From: Ophiodon elongatus
Taxonomy: Eukaryota; Chordata; Actinopteri; Perciformes; Hexagrammidae
NCBI GenBank assembly: GCA_016806645.1
Contig: JACSYO010001581.1
Coordinates: forward strand, 372,001 to 436,000
DNA length: 64,000 bases
Reading direction: 5' to 3'
Made by a program: the position numbers and the translations under genes. Shown here piece by piece: positions 10,453 through 22,889 of the stretch (within the stretch, counting starts at the first letter, position 1; each line of letters opens with the position of its first letter). Under the pieces are notes generated by a model. That model was not told where the DNA came from and made no database searches. It saw nothing but the letters and a program-made list of their open reading frames with translations.

Positions 10453-10900
10453 TGTATTAGTATGCTGCCATAAGCTGCAGACAGGGAGGCCCAGTGGCTA
10501 AAAATATCATTTTCCCTGGCCCTGGAATTGTCTGGAGGGTTCATTGGAAACTTGTGCAGCTGGGTGGGTTTCCTGCTGTTCGCCTGAACACATACCCTCA
10601 TTCGGAGACGGTGAGCAGCTCTGCCTATTAAAATGTAAATTCTCTCTCGGTGCAGCGGCGGCAGCAGCAGCGACGGCAGCAGGCGAGCTCAGACGAGGAT
10701 GCTGCGGTGAAGGAAGGGGAAGCTGGTGGGGGTGAGAGGTGTTCACGCTATAGGCTGGATGAGTCCTCCACCATGCAGCGGCTCCCAGATAGGCAGCATG
10801 TGGCTGTATAATATGCTCCGCTGGCCGGCCCGGCCCTTCAGCGGATTTCAAAGCCCAGGCAGGAAACAAAAGGTGATTCCTCTGATGTAATAGACGTAAT
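10453..10900. other. GC-richer block, possible regulatory or conserved sequence
   Basis: Repeat-poor sequence with a GCAGCAGC-like stretch (about 10653-10682). Open frames on both strands overlap it; the minus one (10507-10869) contains an alanine run translated from that stretch. No domain is recognised. Function is inference from texture only. Confidence 0.25.
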
Positions 10901-12507
10901 TCTCCTGACTGTATTCTCTATGTCTCTTTGCTCATGTTTGAGTCTTTTTTTAAAGAAAATATTGAACTGAAATTATTTATGTTCATACGCATGTGGCTAT
11001 CAAAAATGATCAGGGAGCAGTTTAAAATAGTCCTACAATAATGTTTTTATTACAACACATCATTCCTAAAACTGAAGTGATCAACCATTTCTTTCACATT
11101 ACAAGTTTAAAACTAGAGATTGCTAAATTCATCATAAACCCATTGAATTATTATTTAGTTGTTGTCTCATCTCAGTCTTGCTGTAAATGGCCTGCCAATC
11201 AAATGTAGAGTAACAGGAATTTCCACTTGTGTCTCTAGATTTTACTGGTACTGCTGCCATTTGTTTGGATCATGTACTTTCAACGTAATAGCACCAATTG
11301 TTTTTCATCATCACAGATTATGATTTTTATTCAGCACATTTAACGTCTATAAGTTAAGCCCCTCACAAGAAAGCCCTGACAAGTTGTGACATCTCTCTAA
11401 GTATACTGTACTGAAGACAAATAAACGAAAACCACAAAGTGTAAAGAATGAGAGAAAAGTACACCAAATATTACACAATAACATGATCATTGTGTCTACA
11501 TATTGTAAGACATTGTAAACGTATGTACTTTGACTCACATACATGCACACTCTCAGTCATGCAGAACACACACACATATGCATAAACACATGGTCTGTTT
11601 TATCTGTGCTGTTGTCTCCTGAATCTGTTGTATCTGTTTGTTTCTTTGTTTGAACCTGAACAGATCTGTTGCATCACTTCTTCAGATGTAACAGTGTGTG
11701 TCTGACTAATGGGGGAAGAAACTAAGAAAACGTTCCAAAAGAGGTTATGGATTTAATGTGTAACAGTAGTTACATAATTAATGTTATATAATTGTTGCAA
11801 TGCTCAGAATAGTTCTTATCCCTCTCTCAAGGACTGGTTGCATTCATAAAAAAAAGATTGAAAAAAATCATTATCAAAAGTCATCAGAGGACATTTTACT
11901 AACTGTAGAAAATGGGAAAAAAATGGGCGAAAAATAACAGAATTAAGATGCTATAAAATAGGAATAGTGATGTTTATGTTTTTGTTAGAATGCTTGTTTC
12001 TATGACACAGACTAAACCAAAGTGTGAACCTCTATTCTATCCAGGTAACACATGTGGTGTCTTTTTATTATCCCTATAATTATTTTCCCATATTATGAGT
12101 CCCCTAAAATGATGAACGTGCACGCATGTCACTGTTTATATTCGCAAACTGTATACACACTAGTGTTTTTTCTACATTCCCCTTCTTTCAAAATGAATAC
12201 AAAATTGACAAAAACGTCAAATATAGTTGCTCTGACACGCACTATTAGGTAAACACGCGTAGCCTTGTTTCCATTTATAGCCTGAATTCCCAGCCAGATT
12301 ACATTCTGCCTTCAACTTGGATTAGTCTCCAATGACTAAATGATAAGAAGAAATGACAGGAGTTGATGAATGATAAGAATTTATTGTGTAACTGTAAGCT
12401 GACTGCAAACCATTGTTAAAGCTGGCTGGATTTGTCTGGCCTCATGTCTGAGTTCTCCGTGTGAAACACTAGATGGAGCTGCGATCATACTGCAGCAGCT
12501 CACACAC
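10901..12507. other. AT-rich non-coding sequence
   Basis: Nothing recognised beyond short A or T runs. Confidence 0.45.
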
Positions 12508-12545
12508 ACTGACTGACTGACTGACTGACTGACTGACTGACTGAC
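12508..12545. repeat. (GACT)n microsatellite
   Basis: Nine and a half perfect ACTG tetranucleotide units. Confidence 0.97.
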
Positions 12546-12778
12546 ATGATGCAGTGGCCACTGCCACAGCCTCCATCTCCGGGTCCCCTACACAGGCTGC
12601 TTCTCCTCTCGGCCTTTGTGCATAAGGACTTTGCTGCTTTGTGTTCCACTTTTCCCATTCAGCATGTCGTTGTATTGAGGAACAAACATGGACAAAGTGA
12701 AGAAAAGTAAAAAGACATATGATGGCATGCTTACCATGTCAGCGACAGTGGTGTTTAGCCTTTTTTCCTTTTCTACAG

Positions 12779-12866
12779 CATCTGTATTTCCTGCATGTGT
12801 TTCAGAGACCCAGAGGGTTCAGAGGGCGCTGAATCTTCTGGCAGAAGCTCATTATTCCCTTAAACA
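12779..12866 (+). other. Weak candidate 88-bp internal exon
   Basis: A strong-looking acceptor (TTTTTTCCTTTTCTACAG, ending 12778) and a plausible donor (ACA|GTAAGA at 12866/12867) bound an open 88-bp segment. In the open frame (incoming phase 1, outgoing phase 2) it reads QRVQRALNLLAEAHYSLK near its end. A second AG at 12804-12805 could also serve as acceptor. I do not recognise the peptide. Such signals arise by chance in 64 kb, so this is offered only as a place to look. Confidence 0.15.
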
Positions 12867-13680
12867 GTAAGACTGTGGAGGAATTAACCCGATACTGTCC
12901 ATTGTGTGACAATAAGCATCATTGATTTAGCAGTTACAGTCGGAGGTCCACTGTGTCTTTTCTCTGCTTTTGGAGGTGATCAAATATGATGTGTTTTTGA
13001 ATGAAAAACCCAGGCTTGCTTGCTCTGTCGCAGGCGGTAGCAGTATTGTTGTGAGTTGAAATTCACTCCGAAGCAAACTGAGCAGGTTTTGCAGAAGTCA
13101 CATGTCACTTTGCTTAAGTTATAAGGCTTGTGACATTTTTTATTTTTTTACCAAAACCAACAAAAATATATTGAACTAACTAAGTCTGTGTCGCCAAAGC
13201 CACATATAGTGTATACACCACTCTGTTGCTGTACACACTTAATCTACAGCTGAAAGTATTCACCAACATCAATTTCCTCCTATTTGTATAATGTTTGTTA
13301 ATAATACAGTGTCCCACTGTTTTAGGAAATTACGGTAAAGTATTCTTTCTCAGCCCTTTAAAAAAAATATTTGCTTCTTCAGCAGGAACCAGTGGGCTCG
13401 ATGCTGAGCCACAAAGTCAGTCACATTTTCTTTTTTACATTTTCGGATTTGGTCTTTTAGTGGTATTTGTTGTATTTTGTTGAAAAAAAAGGAATACCAC
13501 CAGCATTGTTCTGTATTAAATAAATTTTGTCACTCATTAATTAAACTCTCCATCTGTAAGATGAATAATGTGTTATATGTATATGTATAGTCTCACTTTG
13601 AAAGTTGAAAAAATGAAGACAGGCAGAACATCACTCTATTACAACCATATAAGAAAATAAATCAACCAGTGAAATATATT
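12867..13680. other. Unassigned AT-rich sequence
   Basis: No repeat or gene recognised. Confidence 0.4.
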
Positions 13681-13812
13681 GGGGATGGCTGTGGCTCAGG
13701 TAGCAGAACAGGTTGTCCACTAGTCTTAAGGTTGGTGGCTTGATCCATGCTTCCTTCTAATTATGTGCTGCCCTGGAGCAAGACACTAAGCCACAAATTG
13801 CTTCTCACGTGG
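13681..13812 (+). mobile_element. tRNA-derived SINE remnant
   Basis: Starts with a box-A-like TGGCTCAGGTAG (13692), then GGTTGTCCACTAGTCTTAAG and a box-B-like GGCTTGATCC (13737-13746; intact form GGTTCGATCC). AGCAAGACACTAAGCC follows, as in the family body. The copy is truncated at the 3' side. Pol III transcription is unlikely with the mutated B box. Confidence 0.7.
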
Positions 13813-14889
13813 GGTTAAAATACATGGACAAAAGCATAATTTTCCTTATGATTTAAAATTCAAACAGTAGAAATAATGCTTACATTATAAGACATTCGCT
13901 TATGCCTCAGGCTGGCTCAGACAGTTTATTCGATAGATGTGAAAATCCACATAAATAAGATTTTTTTTCCCACATGTCATTACACAGAACATACTACATT
14001 TATTTCCACATGTAAATATTTAACACAACATTATGAAAACAATTCACAGTTAAAACAGCTATTTTACACATATAAAATGCCATCACGTTCACAAACGAAG
14101 CCCAGCACGTGCCCTAGAATTTGCCCAGAGTTCCCCTGTGGATTTCACAGGGAATCTGTGACTGTTTTAAGTTGATTTTATTACTAATTAATTATAGTTT
14201 TAATAATGTCATCGTGATGAAACAAATGACTAGATTATAATTGTACCCTGCAGTGGCTCTGACAGACTGCATTTGGCCATCAGTATTTGACCATGTATTG
14301 AATCACCAGTTTGTTTAAAGTCTCTATAATTGAATAAGATCTGTGGAGGCAATTGCTTTCTCAATACTGATTATGTTACACTGTGTCTTATAAAAGTGCA
14401 GCCTGAACCTGCAGGAACCAACCTACCATACGCGTGAGCCGGTTCCTCTCGCTGAAGAACGACAAACACACGCTTCCTGACTGCTATTACTGAAATAAAA
14501 AAAGTAAATTGAAAATGAAAATCTAATCATATGGAAAACAATGAAATGAATTAAATGCACCTAATTTCTTTTCTTGTCTCTTGCCGGTTTTATGATATGG
14601 GGAAGAAATTGTCATAATTGATCCCCTGATAAACGCTCCAGTCATTATCAGTACACTGATGTGTCCTGTTGCATTGCTGAAGCATTATGTCTGCTAGTAT
14701 GTTCAGAAAGCAAATCATACTTTTAAATAATTCCCTGAAAAGAAAAAGTTTGAAGACATGAATGGACAAATAAGTAAAGTTAAAAACTAAACTAAGATTA
14801 AGAAAAAAAGTAGATGTTATTTCATCTCTATAAGTTTGTCTATGTGTCAAAATCAAAAAAGTGAAGCCAAGTCTTAAAGCTGCATTCTC
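13813..14889. other. Unassigned AT-rich sequence
   Basis: Nothing recognised. Confidence 0.4.
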
Positions 14890-15320
14890 TCTAATGTCCA
14901 TCAGGGGGCGACTCCTCTGATTATATAGAAGTCTATGAGAAAAGTACTCTACTTCTCACTTGATTTATTCCCTCAGTAAACATTGTAAACACGAGTTTAT
15001 GGTCTCCATCTCTAGTTTCAAGTCTTCTTCAATACAGCATGATGTTTATTTTGTAAATTATAGTCCATTTAGAGTCAAACAGACCATAAAGCAGGGTATG
15101 CTTTAGGGCGGGGCTATGGTGATTTATGGTGTTGTCCAGTCTGCGAGTTGTCTGTGTTTTGTCTTACAACTTTACCCTTTCACAGTGTTTTTTCAGTTCA
15201 TGAAGGTAAATTGCAACATTTTGGTCGCCTAAAAATGTCTTATTCAGTATTCAGTTGTACTTAGCTCCACCCTCTCTAGGCATCATCACAGTGACTATGT
15301 CCAATTTCTATATACAGTAT
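14890..15320 (-). repeat. Interspersed repeat family B, copy 1
   Basis: 14892-15120 is a close inverted match to 53450-53700: AGTCTATGAGAAAA, CTCAGTAAACATTGTAAACA, AGACCATAAAGCAGGGTATG. 15205-15310 (CCTAAAAATGTCTTATTCAG, then ACTTAGCTCC) matches 58886-58935, and GTGACTATGTCC matches the start of the 53.2-kb copy in reverse. The family is common in percomorphs. Its class is not established here. Confidence 0.8.
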
Positions 15321-15414
15321 AAATGAGCCAAAATGATTTTGACCTCATATCGTAACAAATTAAATGGGGTGTTGTCGTTACCTTGGAAAAACCTCTATAT
15401 GCCACCTGTGTTAT

Positions 15415-15500
15415 TAAGGATTGGTTACGTTTAGGCAACTAAAACTACTTGGTAGAAAGATTATGGTAATAGTTAAATTAAACCTCATGTTGACTGTTGG
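15415..15500 (+). repeat. Family A fragment (AGGTTTAGG family)
   Basis: GGTTACGTTTAGGCAACTAA, then AACTACTTGG and a degraded GATTATGGT. These are the core words of the family. Confidence 0.65.
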
Positions 15501-15799
15501 TGGGAGATGTGTCAAACTTAAACACCTTTCCCTCCCTATAATTCAGACTAAAGTGGAAGGTCATTTTAGAGGCAGAGTGTGTAGGAAGTGATGCACAGAT
15601 ATTGTGGGGACTTCAAGCTAGTTACCATTAAACAGCATCTCTACTATTCACAGTAACATTTACTTACCCAAGATTTTCAACTACAAAATGACATTCCCAT
15701 ACAATAAACTGCATTCTCCATTGGGTTTTCGAGGGAAACATACAGTATATTCTCCCGGATTACAAGCACAGTTTTAAACATGCTTTTAGTGTTGTAAAT
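15501..15799. other. Unassigned
   Basis: Sequence between two family A cores, with no clear assignment. It may be diverged flank of one or both. Confidence 0.3.
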
Positions 15800-15875
15800 A
15801 GAAACAAAACAAAAACAAAACTACTTGGTTAGGTTTAGTAAGAACATCATGGTTTGGCATAAATACGTGTTTATC
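15800..15875 (+). repeat. Family A fragment
   Basis: AAACTACTTGGTTAGGTTTA, then CATGGTTTGGCATAAATACG. Same core order as the other copies. Confidence 0.65.
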
Positions 15876-16124
15876 ACGTTATTTGCTTATTTACAGACAT
15901 GAATTAAAATGAGTCAACTTTAACTTTTTTACCCAACCATCCACCCCAACCTCCTTCCAGCATGGATTTCTACAGACTTTGATGAGAAATGTATTTGTGA
16001 TACCTCAAAAACAAATTGTGGAGAAATAAGCTTCCCTTATAAAAACAATTAACAATACGGTTTTGTTGTATGGGAAGACAGTTTTTGGGAGACGAAGTTT
16101 ACACTTAACCACTGGACCACTTAC

Positions 16125-16340
16125 CCCAGTTGGGAAAGCCACTTAACAATATGGTGTATGAATGGGTATGAATGATTTGATAGTCCTGATGGGCAGGTGG
16201 CACCTTGCATGGCAGCCCCTCCCATCAGTGTATGAATGGGTGTGAATGGGTGAATGATGACATGTAGTGTTAAAGAGCTTTGAGAGGTCGGAAGGCGAGA
16301 AAAGCAACAAATAAGTACAGTCCATTTACCATTTATTGGT
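16125..16340 (+). mobile_element. SINE 3' body and tail
   Basis: Contains GTGTATGAATGGGT twice, GACATGTAGTGTTAAAGAGC, GAGGTCGGAAGGC and the tail GTCCATTTACCATTTATT. It matches the inverted copy at 27618-27868, which also carries the tRNA-like head. The head is missing or unrecognisable here. Confidence 0.7.
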
Positions 16341-17954
16341 ACATTGGTTGTTTGAGTGAATACAAATGGACTACACAAAAAAATGCCAGCTGTTACAGTC
16401 TTGCAAATAATGTGAGGTGAAACTTTACACTGAACACACCTTAACAGGTGTTGCAGTACTATAACAACAAAACACTACTTCTGCCTTTTCTTCTGAGAGA
16501 GGACAGTCTATCTTTCTCTCTCTCTCTCAATCTCTGTCTGATGTCAGCAAAATGGATAAGTCATTTCAAGCATTTAATGCTGTCATTTTCCCCTTCATTT
16601 TTCCAATGATTTGGCCTCTGCACATCACAAAATGTAATTCATTGTGTGTAGCAACTTGTATGCATTGCATGGGGCAGGCCAAAGCAGGCTCCACTGAACC
16701 TGGACTCTACCTGCTGTGTTGCATTGAATTTGACTGGTGGTCTTCACTGCACAACTCCTCACCTGTACTAAGCTGTTCGGTCCACAAAATGGTCCTCTTC
16801 CTCCTCACAGTGAAATGGTTTATCGCTCACAAAGAGATTTAAGAGTTGAAAATTGTCCATCTGTCTATTTCAGCGAAAACGAATTCCAGGTCTAACCAAT
16901 TGTCAGGCCTTGTGTAATTGAAGAGACTGCTCCAAATATCTTTTAAGTAATGAGCAGTCATTTTCGTGGCTGTTGTGCGTATCGCACAAAGGCTTCCATT
17001 CTGTCTGAAATGGTACATTCAGCCATGATGAGGGAAAAAAAGCCTGAATGACTCTACGGCCTTTTGAACCCGAAGTCAAATATCATTGTGTGAGCTCCTC
17101 TCCTGAGAGGCAGTCACCAAATACTGCTGTTAGTACTGATTGAAAATCCATGAGGACCTTCGAGAAAGCAGAACAGTGCCCTTGAAAAATGATCCAAAAA
17201 ATGTCTCAGTGCTTCCTATCAAAATGTTGTGTCTGATGTCCACAGCACCTCAACTCCCAGCTCAATTATTTCACCTGAACAAAGAGAGAGAGAAAGGCTG
17301 GAGAGAGTTCATAGACAATTTCACTTTTATTAGAAATGACGTTTCAATAGACGTTTAGAGGCCATCAGAGCTGTTTTGGTGGTATCAGCTTTGCCTGTCT
17401 AACTGATTTGTCAGTTTTGTTGTTGTTGTTGCAGTGTTTGTTTAGAGGCTAACTACAAAGAAGACATGAAAAGCCATTGAAATAAATAACTGCAATTAAT
17501 ATAAATGTAAATCCAGAGTGCGTGCACGTTCGGAACACATGCGAGTTTGAGCTGGCTGATTGCTTGTCCCCGGATGTGCTAAAGCGTTGTCGAGAGCTGC
17601 CCATCGCTCGTTGACTCCAAGGCGGGTTTTGTTGTAATTTAGTATATCCAGTATCCAGCAGCAAAAGTAAATTGCAGTCAATGAGTTGCGTTCTGTAAAG
17701 GCCTGCTGCAGACGACATGCTTGTCCATATTGCACCAACTTCGACACCTCATGTCCTTGGGTCCCCAACAATACACTCACCAAGTGTGGAGTAGATCGCA
17801 TGACCGATTCTCGAGATATGATATAGATATATATAAGGACATACAGACAGAAAGACAGACAGAGCTTCCTTGCTTTATAGTTAGATAAGGTCAAAACAAT
17901 TCAAGGTAAAAAAAGTAGTGTATTGATACCTGGTGCTTATCACAACTTAAAGAG
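16341..17954. other. Unassigned non-coding sequence
   Basis: A short (TC)n run lies at 16515-16528. No other feature is recognised; open frames at 16552-16842 and 17496-17894 carry no domain. Confidence 0.4.
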
Positions 17955-18230
17955 TTAAAGATAAAGCAAGGCAAGTTTATTTATAGAGCACATTTCAGCA
18001 ACAAGGCATTTCAAAGCGCTTTAGCCAACATACAACATAAAACCTCAAAAGCATCTAGACAAAGTGCAAAAGAAACACATTACAATAGGACATTCAAATA
18101 CAATTAAAAACAGTCACTAGAAAGCAAAGAGAATAGAAAATAAAAACAAGCTATAATAGAATAATAATTGTCTAATTGTATGAAATAAAAGAATAAAAGT
18201 TACAATGCAGATGGTTCAGATACAATGTAG
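17955..18230 (-). repeat. Retroposon 3'-end-like repeat
   Basis: GCAAGGCAAGTTTATTTATA, then GAGCACATTTCAGCAACAAGGC and TTTCAAAGCGCTTTAGCC, followed by A-rich sequence. In reverse it reads like the AAAGCGCTTTGA...AATAAACTTGCC 3' terminus of common teleost retroposons. Class (LINE or SINE) is uncertain. Confidence 0.6.
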
Positions 18231-18579
18231 ACATAGCGTAGCACTGATTGAGTGATTCTCCATTCAGGAAACAAGCTTTTTAAAAGTTGTTGGCTTGTCA
18301 TCTTGCAGACAGACCTGACAAAGCATGAATTCAGACTTTATATAAATCTGCATCTTCATGTAGTTACATCGGCATCCTTGTGATCCGTTTATTGCAATTA
18401 AATCACAAGATGTTTGTTTTTTGTACAAACATCTTTGGGCTGCTGTATATTTGCATCTCGCGCTTCTTTGTGCAAATTAAAGGAGCAGTGATCTGTGTTT
18501 CACCTGGCTACAAGGGTCGGCTCAGTTGTACCCGACGCGTTGTGTGTGGTGCTACAGAATAATCCTGTCTCCCATTAGG

Positions 18580-18920
18580 AAACAGGAATAAGCTATCCTC
18601 CTCCTTCTTCTTCGCTGCTGATGCATGCATATGAATCTGTCATTAGCCCCCCCACACACATCTCCAAGCCTCCTCACACTGTGACACCCCTCCATCTGCG
18701 TTCCATCTTTCTCGATCTCTTCCCCCTTGTTCTTTGCGACGAGGCAAGGCACCACACGCATGGCGTAGTTAAACACCTTGTGATTTATGGAGCTTTAATT
18801 TGGTTGTGGCCCATCCATTGTTTTGCGGCTTGTGGTGCGGCGGGCTGCCCCGCTGACAGTAATTTCCCGCCAGTTGGGGAGGATTGTGTATCATAAGCTA
18901 ATGGCATCCACTTTTCCCCC
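18580..18920. promoter_or_regulatory. Candidate conserved non-coding element
   Basis: Balanced-composition, repeat-free sequence with TGATTTATGGAGCTTTAATT, CTAATGG and TGACAG words typical of homeodomain/TALE-rich enhancers. No coding frame is convincing. Inferred from texture alone. Confidence 0.3.
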
Positions 18921-21900
18921 CATCTTTAGAGGACGAAGGAGGAGTGTGTCAGTGTGTGGTTGAAAAAGAGAGCTTGTGTTTTTAAAATCTAGTAAGAAGA
19001 TAGTGGCGGAGCAGGAAACAAATCGCAGTTCCTATTTAATCTGCCAGTTGCACTTGACACAAGGTGGATTGAAATGAGCCGGGCTGTCTGCCTGTTCCCC
19101 TCAGACTTCTCTCACCTCACTGTGGCCAGTTTGATAACTATCACACAAATGTACTAAATGCACCCATCTAACCACTGTGCTGAGGTTAATGGCTGTATCA
19201 CGCACACAAACGGTTTGGCCACCCTGAACATGTTTATTTTCTCTCCTTGTTTGTTCCTTCTCTTCTTTACGTCTGTGGCTCACTCCTCGTGGTTATGAAA
19301 TATCTTTAGTTAATCCAAAATAGTATGGTAATTTACTTTTCACCAGCATGTTGACAAAGCTTGAGTAAAATTGCTCAAGAACTAATGAATGGACTCAGGT
19401 GAAACTTGGAACAAACTAAATTTTCCACTAAAGATAAATTGGACCGACTTTGATGATTATCCGACTTTTCATCTAGGGCCATCATCAGGTTCCTATTGTG
19501 CAATACTTAAATTTATGACTAAATACCTGCCAAATTAGTAACGATCCCATCAGCCTCAGCTGTACTTTGAGTTTAGTGCTTATTAGCTAACGTTGGAATG
19601 CACTGATTGATGCATGATGATTGCAACCACAACCACAATGAGTGAAAATAAGCTGATAAAACATCCGGCAGGCTTCAACATTTTTTTACCGTCAACATGT
19701 AGATGTTAGAACAACCTCATAGAGCAGCTTGCCTATTCTTGTTCATGTGGGAGTATGGATTGCATTCTGACAACACAAGAACCGTCTAAGGAACTGATCA
19801 GACAAAGCACATTTGTTACCAGAATCAAAATGTCTGGTTGTTTCCTTCGGTTTGTAACAGCCAGAGTTGTGGTATTATTGTAATACCACATAGTGCCACA
19901 AGGCGGTGTCTCCTTTTGCTGAGAGTTAAGAGTTGCGCATTAAGATCCGTTGCTACTACTCCGACCGATTTCCATAGGAGTTAACCGAGTCGGTACAGGT
20001 CATGTTATTTATGTTCTACTGCTCATGTATGACTAGTGGATATAGTGTAGAGACGTGGCATTGCATTATCGTTGCCAAGTACTGTCGAACAAAATTAAAT
20101 CAATGTGGAAATCTCCGTTCTGTTGTCTGTTGACTCTTTGCGCTAATCGGATATCCTGGAGCTCCTGCTAACTATAGCCCGCTACATAATGCTGCTAGCT
20201 CTCTCCACCTACACCAACCATGGTACAGGTTGTCAGAATTGATATTCCAACAGCAGACTCAAGTTCTACAGAATTCTGACAGGATCACGACTGTTTCAGA
20301 GCAACAGGTGTTTCAGTTTAAGGAGTGACCGTGTTAACTGGTGACTTTCAGCCGAATGCGTCAGCAGTTGCTCGTAGTAACTTACGTAAATCGTTAGCGT
20401 AGATAATAAACACAAATGAGTAGGTATTTAGAATTGATTGAAGGCTTTTACGAGGACACCTACCGGTTCTGTTGGTGTTTTCAACAGCTGCCGTCATTAC
20501 GAGCAACCACGGACAAATTTGTCTGAGAGTCACCAGAAAATAGGTCATTTGTTAAATCGAAAGACCAGCAAGCTGTTAAATGTGGTTACTACCACTGGAC
20601 GGATCAAAAATGCTTGTGTTTGTAGCGCCCATTTTAAAACTCCATAAAGTCAAAATTCTGAGTCTATATCATAGTGTTTGATGTTCTGCACATGACCGCA
20701 GATAATATAGTTGAGAGCATCTGGTGACTTGAATGCTCATAATTTCTCTCTGGTTACACGTTTTGGTTTCTCCACCAAATACATAGAACAATATCTATCA
20801 GGCCACTAAATACTGGGCCTATTGCTAATCTGGTATGGTTTCTAGTATTTGGAAAATATTTCATACAACCAAATGTTTATGTGCTGATCTTGTATTTGGG
20901 ATAATAATCTGCATGATTTGATTTGAACACTTATATATATTGTCTAATGCAATGCACACTGCAGCCTCTAGGGTCCAAAGATGACTTGAGACTTGTGTCA
21001 TTAACAACAGTTGATTTGAATATTTAAATGATTGAATGAAAAGTCGTCATTACTTGCCTAACATTCCCTAACCCTCTGCTTACGTCCACAGAACTACATC
21101 TAGTTTCTCCCCATTTCTGTCTGAGAGGACAGCTGCGCAACAAATACCAAGTTTATTCGAACATGACCTTTTATCCAGTGCACAAGTAACACGGGGTGGT
21201 GGAGTTGAGTGAAATTATGGTTTCCTTGATGGTTAGTGAGTCTGTCCACTTCCATATCTTTCACCTCGGGGGAGCCGAGCTCTGGATGTCTCTGGTGTCC
21301 CTATTACATCATAAAAAGCACTCATTATTAACAGCTTTAGAATAACATTCAAGGGCAAACGACTTTGAAATGGGAAACTTGATGTTTTTTTTCCTTCTCT
21401 CCTCACACCACATATTTGATTTAGCTACCTCTCAATAGTAATTCACTTTGATATGGTTTTCCACATAAACAAAGCTATGTGGCTGGAAGCAAGCCGCTGG
21501 CCGATGGAGTGTGTCGGCCATAAGAATCCATATCGCCACAGCTACAGAGCACTGTCTCCACAGAAATGGAAACGGTGTCATCAGCATTAAGGGAAGGGGA
21601 ATGCCCATGCTGATTGCTCTCAGTGTGTATGTGTGTGTAAGAGGAAGCGATGGAGAGGGGGGTGGCGGGGACATGATTGTCTGTGCTTATTGAACTGTGT
21701 GTTTGTGTTTGGGTGAATGTGTGTGTGTGCATTCACGCTGACTAGTCTCATGATAGCCTGGCTGTGTGGTGTAGACTGGTGCTCAAAGAGCACTCCACTA
21801 GATGCTGCCAGCATCTCACCTCAGGCCGCTGCAGCTGTCAGTCAGTGTGTGTGTTGTGTAGACACAGGGTGAGGGGTTAGAGACAGAAAGAGGGAGACAT

Positions 21901-22319
21901 GGGTTTGTTATTATGCCCACTAATCATAATGCAATTAAAGGAAGTAATCCCGAGCCCCTTTGAACACCATAATAAGTGTGATAACGCTTGCTGGAATGGA
22001 ATCATTAGGTTTACTTTGAAGTTTAAATCTACTTCAATAAACCAACTATATATTACTTGCACACACACATACCTCATACTCCAAAGCATTTTGATTGAAC
22101 ATTAGCTAGAACCCCTTCTGTCATTTCTCGGGCACTGAAGAGGTTGAATAAAGTCATGGATATTGCACATAAAAAATGCAAGTATTGCTACATTGTACAA
22201 CCTGAGGTTGCACAAGGTTATAACAACACATTCTCAATCCCAAGTTGTCAAACATGGCAGCTCGGTCAAACTATGACGCTCTACTTACCACGCTACCATC
22301 AGTTTGAGCTATCATGAGA
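18921..22319. other. Unassigned sequence with one GC-richer block
   Basis: No gene or repeat family is recognised. 21230-21720 is GC-richer and repeat-poor apart from short GT runs and could be regulatory. A frame at 20438-20647 ends in CSAHF, faintly like a THAP zinc-finger end, but lacks the rest. Confidence 0.35.
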
Positions 22320-22600
22320 CTCAGGGACGGCGGGTCAGTATCCGCTCATTACATGCACAGTGTCTTTTTAAAATATACTTTCATATTCACAGGAAACGTA
22401 CAGTTTCTGCTCGTTACATGCATGCTTTCAAAATAAATTTTAGGTTTACTTACGTAACAAAAGTACTTGTTTAGGTCAAGGAAAAGATAGTGGTTTGGGT
22501 TAAAATAAGTAGGCATGTTACGTTAAACAACGATGCTGGTTACAAAGCTGGCTTTAGTAAAGGCCGGAATTTAGAGGACAAAACTACAGTAAATTAAGTC
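22320..22600 (+). repeat. Family A copy with duplicated flank
   Basis: GCTCATTACATGCACAGTGT and, 60-70 bp later, GCTCGTTACATGCATGCTTT are two versions of the same flank. The core TACTTGTTTAGGTCAAGGAA, then GATAGTGGTTTGGGTTAAAA and TAAGTAGG follows. Confidence 0.7.
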
Positions 22601-22889
22601 AAGTTGACTTGGTTTAACAGGGAACATCAATAGTGGTGTCTGTGCGTCTCTACAGATGCTAAAGGGTGCCTCGTGCGTCCTACTTGACTTTCAGACATAC
22701 AGTCTTATCAGTTTCCATCCAGTCCCACATCAATCCGAAGGAGAATTCCTCCTCTGATCAGTCCTCATGTCCAGGCTGCAGCTTCCTACCTCACTCTTGT
22801 CTTCCTGCTGTTAGTGGACATAGTGAAATAAGTACAGTAGCAAGAGAAAATCCTCCTTACAACTCCACTCCATCCTATCTTACACTTAC
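22601..22889. other. Unassigned
   Basis: No feature recognised. Confidence 0.4.

Noticed and set aside
10091..10501. 136-codon plus-strand frame
   Set aside because: About a third of it is the Ile-Tyr translation of the (TA)n tract.
13681..13812. A functional tRNA gene
   Set aside because: Box A and box B words are present but no cloverleaf can be drawn, and the sequence continues into the SINE body.
20438..20647. THAP-domain-like end (CSAHF) of a P-element-type transposase
   Set aside because: Only five residues fit; the upstream cysteines and tryptophan expected of a THAP domain are not seen.
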